Source of the DNA: Candidatus Blastococcus massiliensis AP3
Lineage (GTDB): Bacteria > Actinomycetota > Actinomycetes > Mycobacteriales > Geodermatophilaceae
Length of the DNA stretch: 52,071 bases
Reading direction: 5' to 3'
Assembly: GCF_000582785.1 (NCBI RefSeq)
Contig: NZ_HG931173.1
Coordinates: 686,010 to 738,080, forward strand
The stretch's first letter is position 1, and the number at the start of each line of letters is the position of its first letter. Of the stretch, positions 38,103 through 48,335 are shown piece after piece. The position numbers were made by a program, and so were the translations under genes. The notes under the pieces are model-generated. The model was not told where the DNA came from. It made no database searches and worked only from the letters and a program-made list of their open reading frames with translations.

Positions 38103-40217
38103 ATGCGTTATCCCGAGGCCCCCCGGCTCGACCTCGTCGAGGACCTGCACGGACGTCCCGTCGCCGACCCCTACCGCTGGCTGGAGGACGACGCCGACCC
38201 TCGCACGGCCGCGTGGAGCCAGGAGCAGGACGCCCTCGCCGCGGAGGTGCTCGGCGCCCTTCCCCTGCGTCCGGCGTTCGCCGCCCGGATGGAGGAACTG
38301 GTCCACTCCGGCGCCGTCGGCCTGCCCGCGTGGCGCGGGACGCGCGCCTTCTCCACCCGCCGCGACCCCGGCCAGGAGCACGCGGTGCTGCGCGTCCGCG
38401 AGGCCGACGGCACGGTCCGCGTGCTGATCGATCCCATGGCACTCGACCCCGACGGCACGACGACGCTCGACGCGTGGTCGCCGTCCGTCGAGGGCGACCG
38501 CCTCGCCTACCAGCTCTCCACCGGCGGCGACGAGGAGTCGCGGCTCTTCGTGCTGGACGTGGCGACCGGCGAGGTCATCGACGGCCCGGTCGACCGGTGC
38601 CGCTACTCCCCCGTGGCCTGGCTGCCCGGCGGCGAGGAGCTGTTCTACGTCCGCCGCCTGGCTCCCGATCAGGTGCCGGCCGGCGAGGAGCAGTTCCACC
38701 GCCGGGTCTGGCGGCACCGCGTCGGCACACCGGCCGACGACGACGTCCTCGTGCACGGCGAGGGCAGCGACCCGGCCAGCTACTTCGGCGTGCACACCAG
38801 CCGGGACGGCCGGTGGCTGGTCGTCTCCCGCTCGGTGGGCACCGCGCCGCGGGACGACGTCTGGCTGGCCGACCTCGCCGGGAACGGCCCCCTGCGCGAC
38901 CTGCAGGTGGGCGTCGACGCGCAGACCGCGGCCTGGGTGGCCCGCGACGGCCGGCTGTGGCTGATGTCGGATCGCGGCACGCCGCGGTGGCGGCTGGCGG
39001 TCGCCGACCCCGCCGACCCCGCCACCTGGGCGCCGGAGTCCTGGCGCGACGTCGTCCCCGAGCAGGAGGGCGCCGTCCTGTCCGACGTCACCCTCGTGGA
39101 CGGTCCCGACGGCGACCTGCGGGTCCTCGCCGTGCACGCGGTGGACGCGACCGACCGGCTCTCCGTGTGGGCCGCGGACGGCTCGGGCCGCATCGGCGAC
39201 GTGCCTGCCCCGGGCGCCGGCAGCATCGCCGGCGTCGTCTCCCGGCCGGAGGGCGGCTCCGAGGCATGGGTGGGCTACACCGACTACGCCACTCCCCCGT
39301 CGGTGCTGCGCTGGGACGCCGGCTCCCCGTCGGCGCTCGAGGACTGGGAGCGGGCCGCCGTCGCCGGCGCCGTCCCGGAACTGACCGTCGTCGAGACGCA
39401 CGCGACCTCCGCCGACGGGACGCCGGTGCACCTGTTCGTGCTGTCCGGGACCGGCACGCCGGAGACCCCGCTGCCGGCGGTGCTCTACGGGTACGGCGGC
39501 TTCAACGTCTCGCTCACCCCGGCGTACAGCGCGCAGGCGCTGGCCTGGGTCGCGGCGGGTGGCGTCTGGGCGGTGGCGAACCTGCGCGGTGGCTCCGAGC
39601 ACGGCGAGGAGTGGCACCGGGCGGGCATGCGCGAGCGCAAGCAGAACGTCTTCGACGACTTCGCCGCCGCCGCCGAGCACCTGGTCGCCGAAGGGTGGAC
39701 GACGCACGGGCAGCTGGGCGTCTTCGGCGGCTCCAACGGCGGGCTGCTCGTGGGCGCCACCCTCACCCAGCGACCGGAGCTCGCCGCCGCCGTCGTCTGC
39801 AGCGCGCCGTTGCTCGACATGGTCCGGTACGAGCTGTTCGGCCTGGGCCGCACCTGGAACGACGAGTACGGCACGGCCGAGGACCCGACCGAGCTCGGTT
39901 GGCTGCTGGGCTACTCGCCGTACCACGCGGCGCGGGAGGGCACGGCGTACCCGGCGGTGCTGTTCACGACCTTCGAGTCCGACACCCGCGTGCACCCGCT
40001 GCACGGCCGCAAGCTCGCCGCGGCGCTGCAGCACGCGACCACCTCGTCGGCACCCGTCGTGCTGCGCCGGGAGGTCTCCGTCGGCCATGGTGCGCGGGCG
40101 GTCAGCCGCACCGTCGGGCTCGCCGCCGACCAGTTGGCCTTCCTCGCCGCGCACACCGGCCTGACACCTGGGGAGGACGCCACCGCGCCGGTCGCTGACA
40201 GGACGGCGGGCGCCTGA
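38103..40217 (+). CDS. Prolyl oligopeptidase family (S9A) serine peptidase
   Basis: A 704-residue protein with an N-terminal seven-bladed propeller and a C-terminal alpha/beta-hydrolase domain. The nucleophile Ser544 is in FGGSNGG, the catalytic His662 is in VGHGA, and the Asp lies before it in TFESDTRVHPLHGRK. YPEAPRLDLVEDLHGRPVADPYRWLED is the usual prolyl-oligopeptidase start. There is no signal peptide, so it is cytoplasmic and probably cuts short proline-containing peptides or acts in peptide turnover. Confidence 0.94.
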   Translation: MRYPEAPRLDLVEDLHGRPVADPYRWLEDDADPRTAAWSQEQDALAAEVLGALPLRPAFAARMEELVHSGAVGLPAWRGTRAFSTRRDPGQEHAVLRVREADGTVRVLIDPMALDPDGTTTLDAWSPSVEGDRLAYQLSTGGDEESRLFVLDVATGEVIDGPVDRCRYSPVAWLPGGEELFYVRRLAPDQVPAGEEQFHRRVWRHRVGTPADDDVLVHGEGSDPASYFGVHTSRDGRWLVVSRSVGTAPRDDVWLADLAGNGPLRDLQVGVDAQTAAWVARDGRLWLMSDRGTPRWRLAVADPADPATWAPESWRDVVPEQEGAVLSDVTLVDGPDGDLRVLAVHAVDATDRLSVWAADGSGRIGDVPAPGAGSIAGVVSRPEGGSEAWVGYTDYATPPSVLRWDAGSPSALEDWERAAVAGAVPELTVVETHATSADGTPVHLFVLSGTGTPETPLPAVLYGYGGFNVSLTPAYSAQALAWVAAGGVWAVANLRGGSEHGEEWHRAGMRERKQNVFDDFAAAAEHLVAEGWTTHGQLGVFGGSNGGLLVGATLTQRPELAAAVVCSAPLLDMVRYELFGLGRTWNDEYGTAEDPTELGWLLGYSPYHAAREGTAYPAVLFTTFESDTRVHPLHGRKLAAALQHATTSSAPVVLRREVSVGHGARAVSRTVGLAADQLAFLAAHTGLTPGEDATAPVADRTAGA

Positions 40218-40370
40218 AACAATTACGGTGATGAACAGGTCACTATCCGTGGTCGCGACGGTCACCCGACCGGCGTCCGCGCGGCGCGGGGGCCGCGCGG
40301 GGGCGAGCGACGCCGTACTCGTGCCGGCACGCACCGGGTCGGGGCTCCGCTGACCGCCGACGACGCGCCG

Positions 40371-41639
40371 GTGGAGGTGCCCGGCCGCCCGGCGTCGTAC
40401 CGCGAGGTCTTCGCCGTCCCGGAGTTCCGGCCGCTGTTCGGCACGTTCCTGCTGTCCACCGCCGGGGACGAACTGGCCCGCGTCGCCCTGACGGTGCTGG
40501 TCTACCAGCGCACCAACTCGCCGCTGCTGTCGGCGCTGACCTTCGCCATCAGCCACTTCCCGTGGATCATCGGCGGCCCGCTGCTGTCCACCCTGGCCGA
40601 CCGGCTGCCCCGGCACCGCGTGCTCGTCGTCACCGACGTCGCCCGGGCCGCCCTCCTGGCGCTGATGGCCATCCCCGGGATGCCCCTGCTGGTCCTGCTC
40701 GGCCTGCTGCTGCTCGTGGCGCTGTGCGCGCCGCCGTTCGAGTCGGCCCGGTCGGCGCTCATGGCCGATGTGCTCGACGGCGAGCGCTACGCGGTCGCGA
40801 TCTCCCTCACCACGGTGACCCTGCAGGTGGCCCAGGTCGCCGGCTTCCTGGTGGGGGGCGCGCTGGTCGCCCTGCATCCCTCTCTCGCGCTGGGCATCAC
40901 CTCGGTCGCCTTCGCGGTGTCGGCGGTCTGGCTGGGCGCACGGCTGCAGCGCAGGCCTGCCCCGGCGCCGGGCGCGGGCCAGTCCCTGTGGCGCGACACC
41001 GCCGAGGGCCTGCGCTTCCTCGGCGGGACCCGCCGCATGCTGTCCATCGTCGCCCTCCTGTGGCTCGGTGCGCTGTTCGGCAACGCCTGGGAGGGCGTGG
41101 CAGCACCGCTGGCGGCGGAGCTGGAGCGGGGTGCTGCCTCCGTCGGCGTGCTGCTGGCCGCCACTCCCGCCGGTGTCGTCGTCGGCGGACTGCTGCTGGG
41201 GCGGTTCGTGCCGGCGGCGCGCCGGGAACGGCTGATGGCCCCGCTGATGCTCCTGTCGCTGGCCCCACTCCTGGCCGGTGGTCTCGTGGTCGCCCTCACC
41301 GACGCCGACGCATCGTCGTTCGGCGCGCTGCTCGCCCTGCTGTTCCTCAGCGGCCTCGGGGCGACCTGGTTCATCCCGCTCAACATCGCCTTCGTGCAGG
41401 CGACGCCGGCTGCCTTCCGCGGGCGCGCGTTCGGCGTCGCCGTCAGCGGCCTCTACGGCGTGCAGGGCATCGGCGCCCTCGCCGCGGGACTGGCGGCGGA
41501 GGGGATGATGCCCAGCGGTGTGCTGATGCTGTGCGGTGGCGTCGGAATGATCGCCGTCGTCCCGGCGCTGATCGCGTATCGACGGACGCAGCAGCAGGCG
41601 TCCGACGCAGTCGAGGTCGAGGGAGCAGCGCGGGCATGA
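40371..41639 (+). CDS. MFS transporter
   Basis: A 422-residue major-facilitator protein with about 11-12 hydrophobic segments and a central loop near residues 190-220. [26 protein letters not shown] and [12 protein letters not shown] (loop 2-3) are typical of drug/macrolide-efflux-like MFS members. The substrate is unknown. The GTG start at 40371 lacks a ribosome site and the true start may differ. The stop overlaps the glbO start by four bases (ATGA), coupling the transporter to a haemoglobin gene. Confidence 0.87.
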   Translation: MEVPGRPASYREVFAVPEFRPLFGTFLLSTAGDELARVALTVLVYQRTNSPLLSALTFAISHFPWIIGGPLLSTLADRLPRHRVLVVTDVARAALLALMAIPGMPLLVLLGLLLLVALCAPPFESARSALMADVLDGERYAVAISLTTVTLQVAQVAGFLVGGALVALHPSLALGITSVAFAVSAVWLGARLQRRPAPAPGAGQSLWRDTAEGLRFLGGTRRMLSIVALLWLGALFGNAWEGVAAPLAAELERGAASVGVLLAATPAGVVVGGLLLGRFVPAARRERLMAPLMLLSLAPLLAGGLVVALTDADASSFGALLALLFLSGLGATWFIPLNIAFVQATPAAFRGRAFGVAVSGLYGVQGIGALAAGLAAEGMMPSGVLMLCGGVGMIAVVPALIAYRRTQQQASDAVEVEGAARA

Positions 41640-42067
41640 GTCAGTCGAGGCGGTCGCCGTCCGAGCGGACGACGTTCTACGAGGAGGTCGGCGGGCACGC
41701 GACCTTCGACCGCCTGGTCACCCGCTTCTACGCCGCCGTCCGCACCGATCCGGTGCTCGCGCCGATGTATCCGCAGGACGACTGGGAGGGCGCCGAGACG
41801 CGGCTGCGCGGGTTCCTCGAGCAGTACTGGGGCGGCCCGACCACCTACTCCGACGAGCGCGGCCACCCGCGACTGCGGATGCGGCACGCGCCGTTCGCGA
41901 TCGGCCCGGCCGAGCGGAACGCCTGGCTCGCGCACATGCGCGACGCCGTCGACTCGCTGGAGCTCACCCCCGAGCAGGACGCCACGCTGTGGGGCTACCT
42001 GGAGATGGCGGCACGCAGCATGCAGAACCGCTTCCCCGCCGACGCCGGCAGCGACCTCACCCCCTGA
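41636..42067 (+). CDS. glbO: Group II truncated haemoglobin
   Basis: A 143-residue trHbO. The proximal haem ligand is His84 (RMRHAPF). The distal-pocket residues of group II are all present: Tyr32 (B10), Tyr45 (CD1) and Trp97 (G8), with the same relative spacing as in M. tuberculosis GlbO. It is proposed to handle O2, NO or peroxide. Start overlaps the MFS gene stop. Followed 14 bases later by family A repeat copy 2 and then the alpha-glucosidase, the same order as Rv2470-Rv2471. Confidence 0.96.
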   Translation: MSQSRRSPSERTTFYEEVGGHATFDRLVTRFYAAVRTDPVLAPMYPQDDWEGAETRLRGFLEQYWGGPTTYSDERGHPRLRMRHAPFAIGPAERNAWLAHMRDAVDSLELTPEQDATLWGYLEMAARSMQNRFPADAGSDLTP

Positions 42068-42081
42068 GCCTTCCGGGGGGG

Positions 42082-42139
42082 CGAGATCTGCGCACTCGTC
42101 CCCATCAGGGGCCTGAAGGCGCCGAGTGTGCAGATCTCG
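42082..42139 (+). repeat. Family A palindromic element, copy 2 (58 bp)
   Basis: Arms CGAGATCTGCGCACTCG (42082-42098) and CGAGTGTGCAGATCTCG (42123-42139) pair with one G-T wobble around a 24-base loop. The loop contains CCCC/GGGG and CCT/AGG mini-stems. It is the counterpart of 5917-5974, in the same orientation relative to the upstream gene (glbO here). It ends 33 bases before the aglA start. Confidence 0.85.
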
Positions 42140-42172
42140 TCGCCATCCGATCCCACGAGCACGAGGAGTCCG

Positions 42173-43729
42173 GTGACCCCGGAATGGTGGCGGAACGCCG
42201 TCTTCTACCAGGTGTACATCCGCAGCTTCGCCGACGGGAACGGCGACGGCGTCGGTGACCTGGCGGGCATCCGGGCCCGCCTGCCGCACCTGGTCGACCT
42301 GGGCGTCGACGCCCTCTGGATCACGCCCTTCTACCCCTCGCCGATGGCCGACCACGGCTACGACGTGGCCGATCCGCGCGACGTCGAGCCGATCTTCGGC
42401 GACCTCGCCGAGTTCGACGCCCTGCTGGCCGACGCCCACGCGGCCGGCCTGAGAGTCACGGTGGACGTGGTGCCCAACCACAGCTCGCACGCCCACGAGT
42501 GGTTCGAGGCGGCGCTCGCCGCCGGCCCGGGCTCACCCGAGCGGGCCCGGTACCTGTTCCGCGACGGCCGGGGGCCCGACGGCGCCGAGCCGCCGAACAA
42601 CTGGCCGTCGGTCTTCGGTGGCCCGTCGTGGACGCAGGTCCCCGACGGGCAGTGGTACCTGCACCTGTTCGCCCCGGAGCAGCCCGACCTGGACTTCACC
42701 CACCCCGAGGTGCTCGCCGACCTCGAGGAGACGCTGCGCTTCTGGCTGGACCGCGGGGTCGACGGCTTCCGCATCGACGTCGCGCACGGCATGGCCAAGC
42801 CGGAGGGGCTGCCGGACATGGTCCCGATGGAGGACACCGGCCTCCTGGCCGACCACGGTCCCGGCGACCACCGCTTCGACGACGACGGCGTGCACGAGGT
42901 GCACCGACGCATCCGGCGGGTGTTGGACGAGTACCCCGGCCGGATGGCCGTCGGCGAGGTCTGGGTCTCCGACGACGACCGGCTGGCCCGGTACCTGCGA
43001 GCCGACGAGCTCCAACTGGCGTTCAACTTCAAGCTGCTCACGGCCGACTGGGACGCCGAGGAGCTGCGGACGGCGATCGAGCACTCCCTCGCGACCGTGG
43101 AGGGGACACCGGCACCGGCCTGCTGGGTGCTGTCCAACCACGACCGCCCGCGCCACGTCACGCGTTACGGCGACGGAAACCTCGGCATCCGCCGGGCGCG
43201 GGCGGCAGCCCTGCTCCAGCTCGCGCTGCCCGGCGTCGTCTACGTCTACAACGGCGACGAGCTGGGCCTGCCCGACGTCGACCTGCCCGACGAGGCGCTC
43301 CAGGACCCGATCTGGGAGCGGTCCGGGCGCACGGAGCGCGGCCGCGACGCCTGCCGCATCCCGCTGCCGTGGTCGGGCGCCGAGCCTCCGTACGGATTCT
43401 CCGCACGCCCCGACACCTGGCTGCCGATGCCGGAGGGCTGGGCGACGCTCACCGCGGCGGCGCAGGCAGCGGACGACAGCTCGATGCTGTCGCTGTATCG
43501 ACGGGCTCTGGCGCTCCGGGCCACCTCGCCCGCCATGCGCGGTGACGGGATGGAGTGGCTGCCCGCGCCGGAAGGCTGCCTGGCGTTCCGCCGTCCCGGA
43601 GGGCTGGTCTGCCTGGTGAACCTGTCCCCCGCCGCCGTGCCCCTGCCGGAGGGAGAGGTGCTGCTGGCCAGCGCCGTGGTGTCGGCCGGGACGCTGCCGG
43701 TGGACGCCGCCGTGTGGCTCCGGGCCTGA
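42173..43729 (+). CDS. aglA: GH13 alpha-glucosidase / alpha-amylase family
   Basis: A 518-residue GH13 enzyme. WWRNAVFYQVYIRSFADGNGDGVGDL and VVPNHSS are oligo-1,6-glucosidase-like. The catalytic residues are Asp202 (FRIDVAHG), Glu262 (VGEVWV) and Asp324 (SNHDRPR), with the C-terminal beta-sandwich present. The GTG at 42173 has GAGGAG 5 bases upstream; an upstream in-frame GTG lies inside the family A repeat and was rejected. Orthologue by position of Rv2471. Probably cytoplasmic, acting on alpha-glucosides. Confidence 0.94.
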   Translation: MTPEWWRNAVFYQVYIRSFADGNGDGVGDLAGIRARLPHLVDLGVDALWITPFYPSPMADHGYDVADPRDVEPIFGDLAEFDALLADAHAAGLRVTVDVVPNHSSHAHEWFEAALAAGPGSPERARYLFRDGRGPDGAEPPNNWPSVFGGPSWTQVPDGQWYLHLFAPEQPDLDFTHPEVLADLEETLRFWLDRGVDGFRIDVAHGMAKPEGLPDMVPMEDTGLLADHGPGDHRFDDDGVHEVHRRIRRVLDEYPGRMAVGEVWVSDDDRLARYLRADELQLAFNFKLLTADWDAEELRTAIEHSLATVEGTPAPACWVLSNHDRPRHVTRYGDGNLGIRRARAAALLQLALPGVVYVYNGDELGLPDVDLPDEALQDPIWERSGRTERGRDACRIPLPWSGAEPPYGFSARPDTWLPMPEGWATLTAAAQAADDSSMLSLYRRALALRATSPAMRGDGMEWLPAPEGCLAFRRPGGLVCLVNLSPAAVPLPEGEVLLASAVVSAGTLPVDAAVWLRA

Positions 43730-43832
43730 CCCACCGCCGCGGCAGCGCGGGCAGGCCGTAGTGCAGACTCTCCGATGCCCCTCGGCCCCCCGTCCGCCCG
43801 ACGGAGGCCGACCCGCCCTACCAGGAGGTTTC

Positions 43833-44429
43833 GTGGCCACCGCTTCGATGCCGGCGCTGCCGTCACGTCCGCTCGTTCTCGCCGACCTCGTCCCTGACGT
43901 CCGCGCCCGCAACGTGGCACTGGTGGCATCCGGTGTGCTGCTCACCGCGCTGCTCGCCCAGGTGTCCGTCCCGGTGCCCGGCTCGCCGGTCCCGATCACC
44001 GGACAGACGCTGGCCGTCGTCCTCACCGCCGCCGCTCTGGGCCCGGTGCGCGGCATCGCGGTGCAGGTCGCCTACATGGCGTGCGCGCTGGTCGGGCTGC
44101 CGTTCTACTCGGAGGCCAGCGGCGGCGTCGACGCCGTCTTCGGCGCGACCGGTGGCTACGTCATCGGCTTCATCCCGGCCGCGTTCCTGATCGGTCTGGC
44201 CGCCCGCTACGGCGCCGACCGCAACCCGCTCAAGTCGGTGCCGCTGTTCGTGGCCGGCCAGGCTGTCATCTTCGCCGTGGGTGTCCCGTGGCTGGCCGTC
44301 GCGGCCGACATGTCCGCCGCGCAGGCGCTGGACGCCGGTTTCTACCCGTTCATCCTCGGTGGCCTGGTGAAGGCCGCGATCGCGGCCGGCGTCCTCGGGG
44401 CGGCCTGGAAGTTCCTCCGCCGCGGCTGA
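43833..44429 (+). CDS. bioY: Biotin transporter BioY (ECF S-component)
   Basis: A 198-residue membrane protein with about six hydrophobic helices. VPVPGSPVPITGQTLAVVL and the glycine-rich FGATGGYVIGFIPAAFLIG segment are BioY signatures. It captures biotin and works with a shared EcfAA'T module, or alone; no EcfA or EcfT gene is nearby. GTG start with AGGAGG 5 bases upstream. A strong terminator follows. Confidence 0.95.
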   Translation: MATASMPALPSRPLVLADLVPDVRARNVALVASGVLLTALLAQVSVPVPGSPVPITGQTLAVVLTAAALGPVRGIAVQVAYMACALVGLPFYSEASGGVDAVFGATGGYVIGFIPAAFLIGLAARYGADRNPLKSVPLFVAGQAVIFAVGVPWLAVAADMSAAQALDAGFYPFILGGLVKAAIAAGVLGAAWKFLRRG

Positions 44430-44442
44430 GCCGTTCCGCATT

Positions 44443-44474
44443 CGACCCCCTGGCGCCTCGGCGCCGGGGGGTCG
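44443..44474. terminator. bioY / thioesterase bidirectional terminator
   Basis: CGACCCCCTGGCGC pairs fully (one T-G wobble) with GCGCCGGGGGGTCG across a 4-base loop, followed by TTGCAT. It lies between convergent genes. Confidence 0.85.
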
Positions 44475-44510
44475 TTGCATGTCCGGGGCACGAGGCTGGG
44501 AGGGCCCGGA

Positions 44511-44924
44511 TCAGGCCTCGGGCTCGTCGGCCCAGCGGGCCAGGAACTCCTTCTCCTCGGGCGTGAGCCGGCGCGGGCGCGCCAGGCCGAAGTCGAACGG
44601 CACGATCTTGGTGGAGCCGGTGACGGCGAGATTGCCGTGGTCGAAGAGCTCGTAGCGGCACAGGAAGGTCGCCGCACGGACGTCGGTGACCCAGACGTCG
44701 ACCTGCAGCGGGGTCGAGGAGTAGACGACCTGGCGCTTGTAGGCGATCTCGTGCGCGGCGACGATCAGACCCTGCCGCCGCCCGGTCCGGTGATCGTGAT
44801 CGGGCTGCTCACGGAACAGGCTGATGCGGGCCATCTCGAAGTAGCCGAGGAAGGCCACGTTGTTGATGTGCTGGTAGGCGTCCATGTCCGACCAGCGCAT
44901 CGGGACAGCCGCGGTGTGCCTCAC
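44511..44924 (-). CDS. Acyl-CoA thioesterase (4HBT hotdog fold)
   Basis: A 137-residue hotdog-fold thioesterase. MRWSDMDAYQHINNVAFLGYFE carries the catalytic Asp of the 4-hydroxybenzoyl-CoA thioesterase type. The acyl group is unknown. Its position before ettA and ssb matches Rv2475c. GTG start at 44924, probably with GGTGG as ribosome site. Confidence 0.9.
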   Translation of the reverse strand: MRHTAAVPMRWSDMDAYQHINNVAFLGYFEMARISLFREQPDHDHRTGRRQGLIVAAHEIAYKRQVVYSSTPLQVDVWVTDVRAATFLCRYELFDHGNLAVTGSTKIVPFDFGLARPRRLTPEEKEFLARWADEPEA

Positions 44925-44971
44925 GCCGCCACCCTGCCGCACGACCGACCGCCGAGCCGGACCGGGGCGGT

Positions 44972-45595
44972 TCAGCCGGCCAGCCGGCGGGCCACCCGCT
45001 CCTGGCCCGGCCCGGACAACTCGGCGACGGCGACCCCTCGCCCGGCCGCGACCATGAGGATCGCCTCCGCCTTCCCCCGCACCTCGGGACCGCGGCCGAA
45101 GGTCCAGTCGATGTCGGTGGCCACCAGGCGGACGTCCCGCAGGCGCAGCACGCCGTGGAGAACGGGTGAGAGGAGGGCGGTGCGCAGCGCGGGTACCAGC
45201 CGCTCGGCGGGGATCTCCCGCGGCAGGCCGAGCGGTCGGCGGATGTCCTGCTGGTGGACCATCCCGTCGGTCAGCGCGATCGCCCCGCCCAGGCCGGCGG
45301 TGAGGCCCGCGGGCGTCAGGTGGTCGTCCAGGAGTTCGACCAGCTGGGCGGGCGTGCGTGTCCCGTACTCCCGCAGCCCGGCCGCGTTGGTGCGATGGAG
45401 GCTGAAGCGACCTCGGGCCAGCCGTTCGACGAGCCGCCGCGCACCGAGTTCCTCGTAGCTCAGCACGTGCGCGACGACGTCCTGGACCGTCCACCCGGCG
45501 CACAGCGACGGGGTTCGCCACTGCTCCGGGGTCAGCCCGCCCAGCAGCTCGCGCAGGTCCTCGCGCTCGGCCCGTGCCAGCCCCATCACCGTCAT
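44972..45595 (-). CDS. Maleylpyruvate-isomerase-like mycothiol-dependent enzyme
   Basis: A 207-residue DinB/MDMPI-fold protein of the TIGR03083 type. It has the CAGWTVQDVVAHVLSYE motif (possible metal ligand His43) and DGMVHQQDIRRPLG (His114, Asp117). Members use a metal and mycothiol to modify small molecules; the substrate is unknown. It starts at an ATG at 45595 without a strong ribosome site (an internal ATG lies three codons later). It ends 47 bases before the thioesterase gene start. Confidence 0.85.
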   Translation of the reverse strand: MTVMGLARAEREDLRELLGGLTPEQWRTPSLCAGWTVQDVVAHVLSYEELGARRLVERLARGRFSLHRTNAAGLREYGTRTPAQLVELLDDHLTPAGLTAGLGGAIALTDGMVHQQDIRRPLGLPREIPAERLVPALRTALLSPVLHGVLRLRDVRLVATDIDWTFGRGPEVRGKAEAILMVAAGRGVAVAELSGPGQERVARRLAG

Positions 45596-45688
45596 GTCGT
45601 GCCCTCCGGGTGGGCCGCTTTCGCGGCGGGCGACCGATGTGGCCGGACCCTAGAGGCGCGGACCGCCGAGGTCCACGGAGACGACGAC

Positions 45689-45721
45689 GGCCGGCGCGGA
45701 GCCAGGTGCTCCACGCCGGCC
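45689..45721 (-). terminator. ettA terminator hairpin
   Basis: A double stem: GGCCGGCG/CGCCGGCC outside and GGAGC/GCTCC inside, with a 5-base loop, 25 bases after the ettA stop on the minus strand. No T-run follows, as is usual in these genomes. Confidence 0.75.
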
Positions 45722-45746
45722 GCCGTGACGTGCCGGAGCGGCCCCG

Positions 45747-47417
<1,671 letters not shown>

Positions 47418-47449
47418 TGGGCTTCGGAGCCTTCCGTCGTCTCGCGAGC

Positions 47450-47481
47450 GGGGGCGGGCCGGCGTTCCCGGCCCTGCCCCC
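47450..47481 (-). terminator. Hairpin between ssb and ettA
   Basis: GGGGGCGGGCCGG pairs with CCGGCCCTGCCCCC, with a single bulged T and a 5-base loop. It starts 39 bases after the ssb stop and lies 32 bases ahead of the ettA start. It is probably the ssb terminator; it could also attenuate ettA. Confidence 0.65.
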
Positions 47482-47520
47482 TTGCGTTCTCACCTCCGAT
47501 CCTCCCAGCCGGGGCAACCG

Positions 47521-48039
47521 CTATGCGTGCGCGGGCTCCCGCTGGAGGTCGTCGGCGTCCGGAGAGGTGAACGCCTCGTCGGCCACCTCGTAGTCCCGGC
47601 CGTCGGTCGGGTCCTCGGGCGAGCCGGTGAACTGCTCCTCGGTCGGCGCCGGGGGCTCCTCCGCCGCCGACGCCCCCGCGGCACGGGGCATCCGGCGGAA
47701 CTCGGCGATCCCGCGGGCCAGGTTCAGGGCCACCGCCTCGGCCCTCATCTGCGGCCGGCTGCGCCGGCCCTGGTCGGAGTCCCACTCGTGCGTCCGCATG
47801 CTGCCCACGACGACGACCGGGTCGCCCTTGCTGATGCTGTGCGCGACGTTGCCGCCCAGGTCGTTCCAGCACTCGACGTCGAGGAAGAAGGTGGAGCCGT
47901 CGACCCACTCCTGCCTGCCGCTGTCGAAGTACCGCTCGGTGGACGCGACACGGAAGTTGGTGACGCTGCCGTTCTGCGTGCGCTTGCGGGTCGGCGACGT
48001 GACGACGTTGCCGACGAGGGTCATCTTGGTGGCGCTCAC
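47521..48039 (-). CDS. ssb: Single-stranded DNA-binding protein (SsbB-like)
   Basis: A 172-residue OB-fold SSB: MTLVGNVVTSPTRKR, NFRVASTERYFDSGRQEWVD and FFLDVECWNDLGGNVAHSISKGD are diagnostic. The C-terminal tail is acidic in the middle but ends Glu-Pro-Ala-His-Ala, without the Asp-rich DDIPF tip that recruits replication partners. That points to the paralogous SsbB type (Rv2478c) and not the replicative SSB. GTG at 48039 with GAGGAG 6 bases upstream. Confidence 0.93.
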   Translation of the reverse strand: MSATKMTLVGNVVTSPTRKRTQNGSVTNFRVASTERYFDSGRQEWVDGSTFFLDVECWNDLGGNVAHSISKGDPVVVVGSMRTHEWDSDQGRRSRPQMRAEAVALNLARGIAEFRRMPRAAGASAAEEPPAPTEEQFTGSPEDPTDGRDYEVADEAFTSPDADDLQREPAHA

Positions 48040-48226
48040 GGTGCTCCTCGGATCTGCTGCGCCCGGTGGCGCGGCCGACGCGGTGCCGGCGTGCTCCGAC
48101 CTTCGGGCGCCGGGCGGCCGGCGGGGTGGCCGCGGGCGGATCTGTGGATGCGTCTCCCCGCTGTGGACGCCGCAGCACTCGGCGCCGACCACCACGAGGG
48201 CCCGCGATGCGATGATCAGCGACCGA

Positions 48227-48299
48227 GCGCCCGTAGCTCAGTGGATAGAGCAGGTGCCTTCTAAGCACTTGGTCGCAGGTTCGATCCCTGCCGGGCGCG
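48227..48299 (+). tRNA. tRNA-Arg (UCU)
   Basis: The acceptor stem is GCGCCCG/CGGGCGC. The anticodon stem GGTGC/GCACT (one G-T pair) has the loop CTTCTAA (anticodon TCT). T-arm GCAGG TTCGATC CCTGC. 73 bases, discriminator G, CCA not encoded. Confidence 0.96.
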
Positions 48300-48335
48300 C
48301 TCAGGGCGCCACCCGTGACCGCCCGCTCGTCGCTG

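Noticed and set aside
40231-40353. A 40-codon frame starting at an ATG after the S9 peptidase
   Set aside because: It has no ribosome site, an arginine-rich unstructured product and no recognisable similarity. The MFS leader explains the space.
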